Origin: Amycolatopsis sp. WQ 127309
GTDB taxonomy: Bacteria > Actinomycetota > Actinomycetes > Mycobacteriales > Pseudonocardiaceae
Assembly: GCF_023023025.1 (NCBI RefSeq)
Contig: NZ_CP095481.1
Coordinates: 4,588,001-4,652,000 of the forward strand
Direction: 5' to 3'
DNA: 64,000 nt
The position numbers and the translations under genes are program-made. The notes under the pieces were generated by a model. That model was not told the DNA's origin, did no database searches, and saw nothing but the letters and a program-made list of their open reading frames with translations. Within the stretch, counting starts at the first letter, position 1. Each line of letters opens with the position of its first letter. Below are positions 1 to 8,946 of the stretch, in pieces.

Positions 1-71
1 ACGCCGAGCACGCGCTTTCCCACGTCCGCACCGCCCTTCCCCGCCGTCGAAGACCATTGTCGCCCGGCGTC

Positions 72-95
72 GTCACCGCGTGAAATCGCGGTGAC
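72..95. other. Short perfect inverted repeat
   Basis: Nine-base arms (GTCACCGCG / CGCGGTGAC) flank a 6-base loop about 55 bases before the first start codon. No T-run follows. It could be the terminator of a gene left of the window or an operator for the gene at 151. Bases 1-71 show no gene I can support. Confidence 0.4.
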
Positions 96-150
96 AGGAT
101 TCGGAAAGCCTCCTCGGTGATCGTGGGTGTTCCAGCGATCAAGGAGGTAT

Positions 151-525
151 ATGCAGCACCGAATCAGCCGGCTGGTCTTGCTCACGGTCGCCGCCGCGGT
201 ACCACTCGTCACCGCGGCCGCACCGGCCGAAGCGGCGACCGGCTACGCGCGCTGTCCCAGCGGCTACTTCTGCGTCTTCGCCGATGCCAACGGCGGCGGC
301 ACCATCGCCTACTTCCACCACGGGTCACCCGACCTGCGGCAGCAGGGCATCGACAACACGGTCTCGTCCGTGTGGGACCGCAGCGCCGGGACCTTCGCGC
401 TCTGCGATCGCTACGGCTACGCCGGCAACCTCGTCGACGTGTTCTCGGGGGCCAAGTCGAACCTCGACGCGGGTGAAAACAACCGGGCGAGCTCCGTGGC
501 ACCGAACGCCCACGGCTGCAACTGA
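151..525 (+). CDS. Secreted peptidase-inhibitor I36-like small protein
   Basis: A 124-residue exported protein. Residues 1 to about 28 are a Sec signal peptide: basic start (MQHRISR), Leu/Val/Ala core, and a cleavage site near AEAA. The mature part of about 95 residues has four cysteines (CPSGYFC, LCD and the C-terminal GC) and the Gly/Tyr-rich pattern seen in actinobacterial peptidase inhibitor family I36 proteins, which are beta-gamma-crystallin-like folds. The ATG at 151 follows a perfect AAGGAGG (141-147), so it is preferred over an in-frame GTG at 127. The next gene, also secreted, starts 18 bases downstream, so the two are probably co-transcribed. Inhibitor function is family inference only; a structural or cell-wall role is equally possible. 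Confidence 0.8.
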   Translation: MQHRISRLVLLTVAAAVPLVTAAAPAEAATGYARCPSGYFCVFADANGGGTIAYFHHGSPDLRQQGIDNTVSSVWDRSAGTFALCDRYGYAGNLVDVFSGAKSNLDAGENNRASSVAPNAHGCN

Positions 526-542
526 CTCATGGGGAGCTTTGT

Positions 543-1025
543 GTGAAAACGAAACTGAAGATGCTGATTCCCGTCGTCCTGGCCGCGATCCTGGCGCTGC
601 TCGGCACGGGACAGGCCGGCGCGGCCAACGGGCAGCGCAACTACTACGCCTCGCAGTACGCGAAGACGAGCGAGGGGTACAACGCGGTCAAGGCCTACAT
701 CTACCCGTCCTGGCACTGTGACGCGCCCTACGCCGGCGAGGTCGACTTCACCTTCGAAGGTCACTGGGTGGCCGGCGGGTCCTACCTGCGCCGGATCACC
801 ATCGCCAACAAGACCGCGCAGCCCTACAACGTGAACTACCTCAGGCAGATCGACGACGGTGGCTACTTCAACCTGCCGGCTCCGTACCTGGCCGCCGGGA
901 AGTCGTGGACGTACCTCATCAACCGCAGCATCAAGGGCTCGCACTCCGAGTTCTCGTTCGGCAGCACGATCGGGGACGCGGGATGCGGTGACCTCGGGCG
1001 CAACACCTGGGTCATCCGGCCCTGA
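543..1025 (+). CDS. Secreted protein of unknown function
   Basis: A 160-residue exported protein. Residues 1 to about 27 form a signal peptide (MKTKLKM, a Leu/Ala core, cleavage after GAA). The mature part is rich in Tyr, Trp and Asn and has two cysteines (WHCD and AGCGD) that could form one disulfide. It looks like a compact beta domain with two N-x-S/T sites. I do not recognise a family. The start is a GTG 18 bases after the previous stop, with GGGGAG upstream. The close spacing suggests a bicistronic secreted pair with the I36-like gene. A hairpin at 1045-1067 probably ends the transcript. Confidence 0.75.
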   Translation: MKTKLKMLIPVVLAAILALLGTGQAGAANGQRNYYASQYAKTSEGYNAVKAYIYPSWHCDAPYAGEVDFTFEGHWVAGGSYLRRITIANKTAQPYNVNYLRQIDDGGYFNLPAPYLAAGKSWTYLINRSIKGSHSEFSFGSTIGDAGCGDLGRNTWVIRP

Positions 1026-1044
1026 CGCCGGTACCGACGGCCTG

Positions 1045-1067
1045 GCCGGCACCTGCCCGGTGCCGGT
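1045..1067. terminator. Hairpin between convergent genes
   Basis: An 8-bp GC stem (CCGGCACC / GGTGCCGG) with a 5-base loop lies in the 46-base gap between two converging genes. There is no T-run, which is usual for high-GC actinobacteria. It may act on both strands. Confidence 0.5.
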
Positions 1068-1071
1068 CAGG

Positions 1072-3828
1072 TCAGGAGGCCGCCGCCGAGGTGCAGCACG
1101 TCACCAGTGTCTCGCGCAGGGAAGCCGCCGCCGTGTGGGCCTCCACGTCCAGGTAGACGTCCAGGGCCTTCGCCCACGTCTGGTGCGCGTGGTCGGTGCG
1201 GCCCTGGATGTGCAGTGCCCGGCCCACCCCGATCAGGGCTACCGCTTCCAGGCGCCACTCGCCGAGTTCGACGGCGGTGTGGTGGGCGTGGCGGAAGTCC
1301 GCGAGGGCGTCGGCGTTGCGGTGCAGCCGCAGCAGGATGTGGCCGCGGGTGTCGCGCGAATACGCGCGCATCCCGACGGCGTCCAGCGTCTGCTGCCGGT
1401 CGCCGGTGTCGGCGAGGAGGTCGGCGGCGTGCAGCGCCCGCTCGATCGACTGCAGGGCGTCGGCCGGGTGACCGGCGTCCTGCTGGGCCGTGGCGAGGTT
1501 GTTCCACGCGCGCCAGCCGGTCTCCGGCCGGGCGAGGCGGGCGAGGGCCTGGCGGCACAGCGGGATCGCGTCGGCCGGCCGGTCGGCGCCGATCAGGATC
1601 CGGGCCAGGTGGACGAGGGTTTCCGCTTCGGCCGCGTGGTCCTCCCGGGCGCGGTCGAGGGCGAGCGCGGCGCGGCCGTGTTCCTCGGCGACGGCGAACT
1701 CGCCCAGCAGCAGGTGCGCGATGCCGAGCCGGTTCAGGTGCAGGGCCTCGGCGACGACGTCACCCTGCGCGCGGGCGGCGTCCAGCGCGAGCCGGCAGAT
1801 GGCGCGGACCTCGTGCGGCCGGCCCCGCAGGTCGAGGTAGGTCCAGTAGAGCCCGGCGAGCGAGCCGACGGCGTCGTGCAGCCCGGCGCGCGCGGCGGTG
1901 CCGGCGAGCGCGAGCACCGCGCGGCCTTCGGTTTCGCACCAGCGCAAGGCGTCCGCGCGGGTGCCGAAGCGCAACGGCGTCACGTCGCCGGCCGGCGGCA
2001 GGGGATTCGGCCGGGCCCGGACGTCGAGCGCCGTGCACGCCGCGGCGACGGTGTGCTGGTACCAGGCGAGCAGCCGGGCGAGCGCGGCCGTGCGTTCCTT
2101 GCCCTGCAACAGTTCCCCGGCATATTCGCGGACGAGGTCGTGCAGCGCGACCCGGCTGCCGGTGACCCGCCGCGCCAGGTGGAGGCCGGTCAGCTCGTCG
2201 ACGGCGTGACGCGCGTGCGCGCACGGGATGCCCGCCGCGGCGGCCGCGGCGGCCAGGTCGAACTCCGCGACGGGATGTGCCCCGACCGCGCGCAGGAACG
2301 CCCGCGTGGCCTCCGGGAGCGCGCCGTAGGACCAGCCGAGGGCGACGCGCATGCTCACCGCGAGGTCGCCGCCGACTTCGAGGGCGTCCAGCCGCCGTTG
2401 CTCGTCGGCCAGTTCGGCGGCCAGCTCCGCGACGGGCACGTCCGGGCTGCGCGCGATCCGCTCGGCGAGGATGACCGTGGCCAGCGGCACCCGGTCGCAC
2501 AGGTCGGCGATCCGGCGGGTGGCGGCCGGGTCGGCGGCCATCCGGTGGTGCCCGGCGACACTGCCCAGGAGCCGGACGGAGTCGGCGGGGCCGAGCGCGT
2601 CGAGCACCAGCCGGCGGGCCGCGTGCCGGCCGCTCAGCTCGGGCAGCCGGGCGCGGCTGGTGACGACGGTGACGCACCCGGAACCGGGCAGCAGTGGCAG
2701 GACCTGCGCGCTGTCGCGGGCGTTGTCGAGCACGAGCAGCAGCCGCCGGCCCGCCAGCGCCGTCCGCAACCGGGCCGAATGCGCTTCGAGCGTCCCGGCG
2801 GCTTCGGCCTCGGTGACGGCCAGCCCCTGCAGCAGCGTGGTGACGGCGTCTTCCGGCGACAGCGGTTCGCCGGGGCCGAACCCGTTGAGGTCGAGGTAGA
2901 GCTGGCCGCCGGGCAGGTCGCCGCGCACGGCGTGCGCCCAGGCCAGGGTCAGCGCGGTCTTGCCGACGCCGGCCGGGCCGGTGACGATCCCGATCGACGG
3001 CTCACCGCTCGTCAGCTCGTCCAGCGCGGCCAGTTCCGCGGCCCGGCCGACCAGCCGCGGGGGTGGCGGCGGCAGCTGGGCGGGCACCGCGCGGCCGCCA
3101 CCGGCGTCGAGCTCGGGGTCGGCCTCCAGGATCCGCTGGTGCATCCGGCGCGCGCCGGGTCCGGGGTCGACGCCCAGCTCGTCGGCGAGCGTCTTGCGCA
3201 GGTGCTCGAAGGCTTGCAGCGCCTCACTTTGGCGGCCGCACCGGTACTGCGCGGTCATCAGCAGCGTGGTGAACCGCTCGCGCAGTGGGTACGCGGCCAC
3301 CAGCGCCGGCAGCTCGGCGGCGACGCGGTGATGTTCGTCGAGCTCGAGCCGCAGCTCGGCGGCCAGTTCCTGGGCCCGCAGCCGCAGTTCGCGCAGGTGC
3401 CCGACGGCGATCGGCAGGTCGATGCCGACGCCGGCCAGCGGCTCGCCCCGCCACAGCGCGAGCGCGTCCTCGACGCGGGCCAGCCGGGCGCGCGGCGGCC
3501 CGTCCGGCGCTTCCACCAGCTCGGTGAACCGGCTGACGTCGATGTCCCCGGCGGGCACGGTCAGCCGGTAGCCACCGCCCTCGGCCACCACCGCGCCGGC
3601 GCCGAGCACCTTGCGCAGCCGGGAGACGCCGACGGCGACGGCGTTGCGCGTGTCGCCGAGCCGGTCGCCCCAGATCTGCTCCACCAGCGCGTCCGTGGTC
3701 ACCGGCCGGCCGCCGGCCAGCGCGAGGACGGCCAGCAGCGCGGCGGGGCGGCCGCCGGGCACGGGCACGGTTTCGCCGTCGACCCGCACGAGCAGCGGAC
3801 CGAGCAGGTGAATGCCGAGGGTGCCCAC
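1072..3828 (-). CDS. AfsR/SARP-family transcriptional regulator with NB-ARC and TPR domains
   Basis: A 918-residue regulator with the full AfsR layout. Residues 1-95 are an OmpR-like winged helix (starts GIHLLGPLLVRVDG; ends GGYRLTV). Residues about 97-240 are the bacterial transcriptional activation domain (LADELGVDPGPGARRMHQ). Residues about 257-560 are an NB-ARC STAND ATPase with Walker A GPAGVGKT at 284-291 and Walker B LLLVLDNA. The C-terminal half is TPR-like. Such proteins activate secondary-metabolite or developmental promoters after ATP-dependent switching; the target here is unknown and no biosynthetic cluster is adjacent. A second AfsR-type gene lies at 24826-27564. It converges on the secreted-protein gene at 543. 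The GH43 gene lies 89 bases upstream on the same strand. Confidence 0.9.
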   Translation of the reverse strand: MGTLGIHLLGPLLVRVDGETVPVPGGRPAALLAVLALAGGRPVTTDALVEQIWGDRLGDTRNAVAVGVSRLRKVLGAGAVVAEGGGYRLTVPAGDIDVSRFTELVEAPDGPPRARLARVEDALALWRGEPLAGVGIDLPIAVGHLRELRLRAQELAAELRLELDEHHRVAAELPALVAAYPLRERFTTLLMTAQYRCGRQSEALQAFEHLRKTLADELGVDPGPGARRMHQRILEADPELDAGGGRAVPAQLPPPPPRLVGRAAELAALDELTSGEPSIGIVTGPAGVGKTALTLAWAHAVRGDLPGGQLYLDLNGFGPGEPLSPEDAVTTLLQGLAVTEAEAAGTLEAHSARLRTALAGRRLLLVLDNARDSAQVLPLLPGSGCVTVVTSRARLPELSGRHAARRLVLDALGPADSVRLLGSVAGHHRMAADPAATRRIADLCDRVPLATVILAERIARSPDVPVAELAAELADEQRRLDALEVGGDLAVSMRVALGWSYGALPEATRAFLRAVGAHPVAEFDLAAAAAAAGIPCAHARHAVDELTGLHLARRVTGSRVALHDLVREYAGELLQGKERTAALARLLAWYQHTVAAACTALDVRARPNPLPPAGDVTPLRFGTRADALRWCETEGRAVLALAGTAARAGLHDAVGSLAGLYWTYLDLRGRPHEVRAICRLALDAARAQGDVVAEALHLNRLGIAHLLLGEFAVAEEHGRAALALDRAREDHAAEAETLVHLARILIGADRPADAIPLCRQALARLARPETGWRAWNNLATAQQDAGHPADALQSIERALHAADLLADTGDRQQTLDAVGMRAYSRDTRGHILLRLHRNADALADFRHAHHTAVELGEWRLEAVALIGVGRALHIQGRTDHAHQTWAKALDVYLDVEAHTAAASLRETLVTCCTSAAAS

Positions 3829-3917
3829 GGGCCCACGGTACCCACGACGACCTGGGCCGTTGGCCGGATTCGCCTACGCCGTTCGCCCGGGTCCCGGCAT
3901 TCGCGGCATACCGGACG

Positions 3918-4958
3918 TCACTCGAAGAACTTGAGGCTCCAGCCGGTGTCGGTGGTCGCGCCCGGGACGTTGGCCCGGCGGTAGGTCGTCGAGCCCCACC
4001 AGCAGAACGTGCCCGAGTACCAGTAGCGGTTCGCCCACGAGTACGGCGTGCCCTTGGCCACGGCGTGGTACATCAGCGGGAACTTCGGCCCGGCGGGCGG
4101 GCTCGTCGCGATGTCGCCGTTGAGCAGGACGAAGCTGTGGCTGCCCGGCCCGTCGACGTGCAGGGTCGGGTCCCAGCCGGCCATCATCGTCTCGCGGTGG
4201 GAGCCGAACAGGCAGCCGTTCGACTTGTACCAGTCCCAGACGTAGGTGGGGTCGCCGCCGGCGCGCAGCCGGACCTCGCCGAGGCAGTATTGGTCGCTCC
4301 AGCTGCCGTTGGTGGAGTAGACGATGTGCAGCTGCCCGTTGGGGTCCTTGATCGCCGTGGGCGCCTCGTTGATGAAGGGGTTGCCCACCACGCGTTCCCA
4401 GCTCTCGCGCGGCTGCGAGATGACGTACCGCGCGCCGGTCGGCGTCGTCGGGCCGCTCATCCGGGCGAGGTAGAGGTTCTGCTCGACGTTCGTGTCGCCG
4501 GCCCAGCCCGACCAGACGAACCAGCGTTGCCCGCCGAAGGTGAACAGCGTGCCGTCGATGGCCCACTTGCCGTCGGGCAGCGCGAGCTGCGTCTCGGCGG
4601 TGTACCCGCTGTCGGCGACGGCGGAGCTGATGACGTACATCCGGTGCGCGGTGCCGGTCCCGGCCGAGAAGTAGATGTAGAACCGCCCGCCGTCGACGAC
4701 GATCTCCGGCGCCCACACCTCGCCGCGGCCCCGGGTGTCGGACCAGACCTGCCGGGCGGGCGCACTCGCCGCGGCGTCGGGGGAGGAACCCTGCCGCACG
4801 GCGATCCCGCCCCCGGTGGACTGCGCGGCGAAGTAGGTGGAACCGACGCGCAGCACGCTCGGATCGGCGGCCCGCAGCCCGGTCTGCCCGGCGTCGGCAC
4901 TCGACGTCGGAACCAGGCAGGCGACGGCCAGGAGCAAGAGGACGGCGATCCGTTTCAT
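3918..4958 (-). CDS. Secreted glycoside hydrolase family 43-like enzyme
   Basis: A 346-residue exported glycosidase. After a signal peptide (MKRIAVLLLLAVACLVPTSS) comes a five-bladed beta-propeller pattern typical of GH43. The catalytic candidates are visible: Asp32 in RAADPSVL (base), Asp135 in WAIDGTLF (pKa modulator) and Glu198 in FINEAP (acid). The WAPEIV motif near residue 82 also fits. GH43 enzymes are mostly alpha-L-arabinofuranosidases or beta-xylosidases that release pentoses from plant hemicellulose; the exact substrate cannot be read from sequence. The ATG at 4958 is preferred to an in-frame GTG six bases upstream because GGGA sits at suitable spacing. Confidence 0.85.
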   Translation of the reverse strand: MKRIAVLLLLAVACLVPTSSADAGQTGLRAADPSVLRVGSTYFAAQSTGGGIAVRQGSSPDAAASAPARQVWSDTRGRGEVWAPEIVVDGGRFYIYFSAGTGTAHRMYVISSAVADSGYTAETQLALPDGKWAIDGTLFTFGGQRWFVWSGWAGDTNVEQNLYLARMSGPTTPTGARYVISQPRESWERVVGNPFINEAPTAIKDPNGQLHIVYSTNGSWSDQYCLGEVRLRAGGDPTYVWDWYKSNGCLFGSHRETMMAGWDPTLHVDGPGSHSFVLLNGDIATSPPAGPKFPLMYHAVAKGTPYSWANRYWYSGTFCWWGSTTYRRANVPGATTDTGWSLKFFE

Positions 4959-5286
4959 GGCCACATCCCGGGGTCAGCACGGAGGTTCCGATGCTCGCGC
5001 GCCGCTAGCACCCGCCGGTAGGGCCGGGAGATCTTGCTCGGTTCAGCCGGGCCGAAATTGGTCTGTTCCAGTGACCGCCAGGCGCCAACCCGTGCGATCC
5101 GGACGCCGAAGCCGCGATCGCCGGGATCGTCAGCTCGGTGACGGTGAAGAATTCGGAGCTGCTTCATCCCGGACATCGGGCATTCGCGAGACATTCGCAC
5201 CGGCCGAATAACGGACTCGTTCCAAATCCGGCCGGGAACCCGGATTCGGATCGGGCCATACGCTCATCACACTGCCCGCGGAATAA

Positions 5287-5761
5287 TTGGCAGCGCGACT
5301 ACACTCCCTGTTCGCGGTGGTGCGAGCGGCGAACCTCCCGGCCGACGTCCCGCGGGCCGAATCCGACCCGGATCCAGGCGTCCAGCCCGGGCGGCTGCTG
5401 TTCGCGGCGCAGGGTGAGTTCTTCGCGAGGCCGGCCGCCCGAGGCTTCGCCGACCTGCACCCCCGCCACGGCGCGGTACTGGCCCACCTGGAGAGCGCGC
5501 CGGAGCTGTCCCGCCTGTCGGGCCGGCACAAGCAGGTGATCGGCAAGCTGATCGACGGCTGGAGACCTTGGGCTACGTCGAGCGCCGCCCGGACGCGGCG
5601 GACCGCAGAGCCAAGCTGGTCAGCCCCAGGCCAAGTGGCCAGGCCGAGATCTGACGGCGATCCAGGAGCGCCACGCAAGGCGCCTGGGTCGCGAGACGTG
5701 GGCGGTGTCCGGAGCGGCCCTCATCGACGTGACCCGGCACCAGCGGAACCGTGCGCGTTGA
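5287..5761 (+). pseudogene. MarR-family regulator, broken by two frameshifts
   Basis: Three successive reading frames together spell one MarR protein. Frame A, from a TTG at 5287, gives a degraded N-terminus and then ADLHPRHGAVLAHL and RLSGRHKQVIGKLIDG (recognition helix). At about 5556-5561 the match jumps frame to LETLGYVERRPDAADRRAKLV (wing), which stops at 5654. From about 5640 a third frame continues TAIQERHARRLGRETW and ends with ALIDVTRHQ before a stop at 5759-5761. A functional gene would need both shifts repaired. The last codons lie inside the first unit of the 44-bp repeat array, so the original 3' end seems to have been overwritten. The region 4960-5286 upstream shows no other gene. 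Confidence 0.75.
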
Positions 5762-6960
5762 CCGGGCCTGGGCTGCTGTTGCACCAGCGGAATCTTGCGC
5801 GCTCACGGGCCTGGGGTCGCTGTTGCGGCGGTGGAGCCGCAGGCTCTGACCGGGAGCGAGTGGCCGCGGTACCGGCGGCGCTGTGCATTGGCCGGGCTTG
5901 AGCTGCTGCCGCAGCCGCGGAATCGCGGGCACTGCCGGCACCGAGCGGCCGCTGGATCGGCGGGTGCTGACTGGGACCGTTTGGGCGGTGTACCGGCGGT
6001 GCCGCGCGCCGGCCGGGCTTGGGCCGCTGCCGCACCGGCGGAACCGCGCGCACGGACCAGCACCGATTGGCCCCTGTACCAGTGAATCGCAAGTACCGAC
6101 GGCGCCGAGCGGCCGCCGGATCGGCGGAACCGCGCGTGCTGAACCGGGACCGATTGGGGGTGCACCGGCGGTGCCGCGCGCTGGCCGGGCTCGAGCAGCT
6201 GCCGCATCGGCGGTGTCGAAGGTACTGACTGGCCCTGATGGCTCCTGTGTCAGCGGAATCGCAGCGTACCGACGGCGCCGAGCGGCCGCCGTTTCGGCGG
6301 AACTGTGCGCGCTGACCGGGACTGTTCGGCCGGTGCACCGGCCGGCCGGGGCTTGAGCTGCTGCCGCACCAGCGGAATCGCGCGCACTGACCGGTGCCGA
6401 TTGGCCGGTGCGCCCACTGACCGGGACCGAGCAGTCGCTGTACCAGGAGGACCGCCGGCACTCACCGGCATCGAGCTGCTGCCGCAGCGGGAAGCCGCAA
6501 GCGCTGACCGACCTCGATCGGTGGCCCCACCAGCGGTATCCCAGGCACTGACCGGGCCTGAGCAGTCGCCGCACGCCTCCGGGACCGCAAGCATCGACCG
6601 GCCTCGATCGGCCGGTGCGCCAGCGGCACCGCGTCCGCTCAACGGGCTCGGGTAGTCGGCGCGGTAGTGAAACCCGCGAGGAGCTGACCGGGCTTGGGCA
6701 GTCGCCGGGGCAGTGGGGCCGCAAAGACCTGCCGGGCTCGGCGGCCGCCGTAGTAGCAGAACCGCGAGGACCGGCTGGGCTTGGCGGCCGCCGCCGTAGC
6801 AGAACCGCAAGGGACTGAGCGGCGCCGAGCTGCTGCCGCAGCGGCGGAGCCGTGGCGTTGACCGGGACCGGGCAGCGCTCTCACCGGTGAAGCCGCACGT
6901 ACATGGCGCTGGTCAGGGCTCGCGGCGCTGCGGGCGCCTGGTTGGTGCTGGTCAATGCCT
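5738..6960. repeat. Degenerate tandem array, about 44-bp period
   Basis: About 25 imperfect units with a period of 42-44 bases. Each carries a core like GCGGAACCGCGCGC, then CTGACCGGG, then CGAGCAGCTGCCGCA. Core anchors fall near 5759, 5803, 5847, 5889, 5933, 5968, 6010, 6053, 6096 and 6140, and the pattern continues with more decay to about 6900. The period is not a multiple of three, so long open frames across it are by-products of GC content. No palindromic unit or spacer pattern of a CRISPR array is present. The array begins within the tail of the MarR pseudogene. Confidence 0.75.
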
Positions 6961-7079
6961 GCGGTCCCCTTGGCGGGGCGGCGGCTCGATTTCGAGGTCA
7001 ACGCCTGCGGGCGGCAGCTCGACTCCGGGGTAGCAGCCCAGCCGAGATGCAGACAGCGGCCCGGTTCCAACCGGCCGTC

Positions 7080-7490
7080 CGCGATGCCCAGCCGTCGGTG
7101 AGGCCCAGGCTCGGTCGTGATGCCCGGCCCGTCGGCGATGCCCGGGCCCGGCCACAATGCCGGGACCGGCCGGAGACCCGACCCTGCCGGACGACAGACC
7201 CGGCCGTATGCCCAGATCCCGCCACGATGCCCAGACCCGGCTGTAGACCCAGAGTCTGCCGGACGACAGACCCGGCCGTATGCCCAGATCCCGCCACGAT
7301 GCCCAGACCCAGCCGGAGACCCAGAGTCTGCTGGACGCCCAAGCCCAGCCGGAGACCGAGACCTCGCCACGATGCCCAGGCCCAGCCGGATGCCCAGACC
7401 CGGCTGTAGACCCAGACCCGGCCGTAGACCCAGACCCGCAACGATGCCCAAGCCCGGCCGGAGGCCCAGGCCCAGCCGGACACCGGGCAG
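7080..7490. repeat. 18-bp tandem array with a 72-bp higher-order repeat
   Basis: About 22 units of 18 bases resembling GATGCCCAGACCCGGCCG. A block of four units is repeated at 72-base spacing (GCCGGACGACAGACCCGG at 7186 and 7258), so it has grown both by single units and by blocks. Read leftward it would encode a six-residue repeat like PGLGLR. No ribosome binding site or start supports translation, and the array sits just beyond the terminator of the HU gene. Bases 6960-7080 between the two arrays hold nothing else I can identify. Confidence 0.75.
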
Positions 7491-7513
7491 GACCCGAACA
7501 ACCCCCGGACATG

Positions 7514-7550
7514 CGGAAGGGCCCCGCACCACTGGTGCGGGGCCCTTCCG
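7514..7550 (-). terminator. Terminator of the first HU gene
   Basis: Perfect 17-bp stem (7514-7530 with 7534-7550) and a 3-base loop, 15 bases past the stop codon. It is GC-rich and has no clear T-run. It resembles in design the terminator after the second HU gene. Confidence 0.8.
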
Positions 7551-7565
7551 GCGTCAGAAGCTACT

Positions 7566-8252
7566 TCACTTCTTCTTGGCGGCCGACGTGCGCTTGGCCG
7601 GGGCCTTGGCTGCGGCGGGCTTCTTCGCCGCCGCGGTCTTGGTGGCGGCCGGCTTGGCCGCTGCCTTCGCCCGGGTGGTGGTGGCCTTCGCGGCGGTGGC
7701 CTTGGCCGGGGCGGCCTTGGCGGCCGCGGTCTTCGGGGCGGCCTTGGTGGTGGTCGCCGCCTTGGTCGCGGTGGCCTTGGCGGCCGGCTTCGCCGTGGTG
7801 GCGCGCGTGCGGGTGGCCGTCGCGCGGGCGGTGGCCGGCTTGGCCGCGGCCGCGCGGGGCGTGGTGGCCCGCGTGCTGGTGGCCTTCGCCGGGGCGGACG
7901 CCTTGGCGACAGCCGCACGCGTGGTCGTGGTGGCGGCGGTCGCACGCTTGACCGGGGTCGCCTTCGGCAGCTTCTTCGTGCCGGAGATGACGTCCTTGAA
8001 GGTGGTGCCGGCGCGGAAGGCGGGGACGTTGGTCTTCTTCACGCGAACGGCTTCACCGGTACGCGGGTTGCGAGCGGTGCGGGCCGCACGGGCGCGCTTC
8101 TCGAACACGCCGAAGCCGGTGATGTTCACCTTCTCGCCCTTGTTGACCGTCCGGATGATGATGTCGACCAGACCGTCAACGGCCTGCGAAGCCACCTTCT
8201 TGTCGCCCAAACGCTCAGACAGCGCCTCGATCAGCTGGGCCTTGTTCGTCAT
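7566..8252 (-). CDS. HU-family nucleoid protein with long Lys/Ala tail (first paralogue)
   Basis: A 228-residue histone-like protein. Residues 1-90 are a complete HU fold: [17 protein letters not shown], the [20 protein letters not shown] arm region and [14 protein letters not shown]. The remaining 130 or so residues are an unstructured tail of Lys, Ala, Thr and Arg repeats with PAKAT/AAKP-like units, as in mycobacterial HupB/HlpB. The tail binds DNA and condenses the chromosome. The ATG at 8252 has GGAGG six bases upstream. A close paralogue lies at 23718-24443 in the opposite orientation; 123 bases (8086-8208 here) are identical between them. The neighbouring operon for DNA-end processing is divergent and almost 700 bases away, so a functional link is only a guess. 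I give no symbol because the leuD-linked copy matches the usual hupB locus. Confidence 0.95.
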   Translation of the reverse strand: MTNKAQLIEALSERLGDKKVASQAVDGLVDIIIRTVNKGEKVNITGFGVFEKRARAARTARNPRTGEAVRVKKTNVPAFRAGTTFKDVISGTKKLPKATPVKRATAATTTTRAAVAKASAPAKATSTRATTPRAAAAKPATARATATRTRATTAKPAAKATATKAATTTKAAPKTAAAKAAPAKATAAKATTTRAKAAAKPAATKTAAAKKPAAAKAPAKRTSAAKKK

Positions 8253-8308
8253 TCCAGTCCTCCATAGTGGAACTTGTACACGGCCCATCTCGGCCGACAC
8301 TGCACACG

Positions 8309-8335
8309 GTATTACCAATACCGCACAAAATCCAA
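8309..8335 (-). promoter_or_regulatory. Promoter of the first HU gene, with palindrome
   Basis: Reading leftward: TTGGAT (8335-8330), a 15-base spacer, then TAATAC (8314-8309). The same elements and spacing precede the second HU gene at 23634-23660. Here the downstream element is also part of a perfect palindrome, GGTATTACCAATACC (8308-8322). In the second copy that palindrome is broken. Confidence 0.6.
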
Positions 8336-8946
8336 CTGGGGGTCGAAATATTTCCTTGTACGGGGGCGGGTTCCGCCCTCTGAGAGGGGCTTGCCCGATC
8401 CCGCCCGCAACGGTCCCGGGAAGCCGACCATGGCCCTGAGCAGGCAAAACCTGGTTCCGGTGCCGTCCACAGTGGTCGTCCATATAGGACCGGTGGGGTC
8501 CCGGAAGACTTTTTCGCCGACACGCCGGGCCGGGCGCGTCCGGCGTGTGGCTGAGGCCACTCCGGCCCCGATCCCGCGCTGCGATCGGGGATCGCGGGCC
8601 CGCCGGTGGCCCCCGCGCGGCCCGCCGGACCCCGCGGCGAGGCCGCTTCACCCTGGAGCCAGCGGAAGTCCGGACGGCGGCCCGGGGGAAGCGCGGTGCC
8701 GGGCGGTAACGCCGGGCCCCGCCGGGACGACCTTTCCGGCGTGCGGGACCCCGGCCGGGTGCCGCCCGAAATGCCTGTGGTGACTAAAAGATCTTCCCCG
8801 AAGGGTGAACTCACTCGTTCGGCCCAGCCATGGCGGGCGGTGACGTCTCCGGTACCGAGCGGCCGCAACGCCGTGTTGGCCGGAGCCGCGGACTTCCGGC
8901 GGGCTAGTCTGCGGCCGGAGGAAGCGCCGGGCGGACAGGGAGAACC
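8336..8946. other. Intergenic region between divergent HU and herA-like genes
   Basis: About 600 bases with no supported gene. The part nearest the HU promoter (to about 8430) resembles the region upstream of the second HU gene, including a shared GGCGGAACCCG block. Further right I see no clear operator. The start region of the herA-like gene carries GGAGGAAGCG and GGGAGAACC. Long frames across the region are shadows. Confidence 0.5.

Noticed and set aside
859..3984. 1041-codon plus-strand open frame
   Set aside because: It is the antisense of the AfsR-type regulator, with Arg/Gly/Ala-biased composition and no domain. High GC keeps the opposite frame open.
5738..7490. Possible CRISPR array
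   Set aside because: Units are contiguous and degenerate, without identical repeats separated by unique spacers, and there are no cas genes.
6639..7532. 297-codon minus-strand frame with PGLGLR-type repeats
   Set aside because: The frame exists because 18 is a multiple of three. No start-site support, and it crosses the HU terminator and two unrelated arrays.
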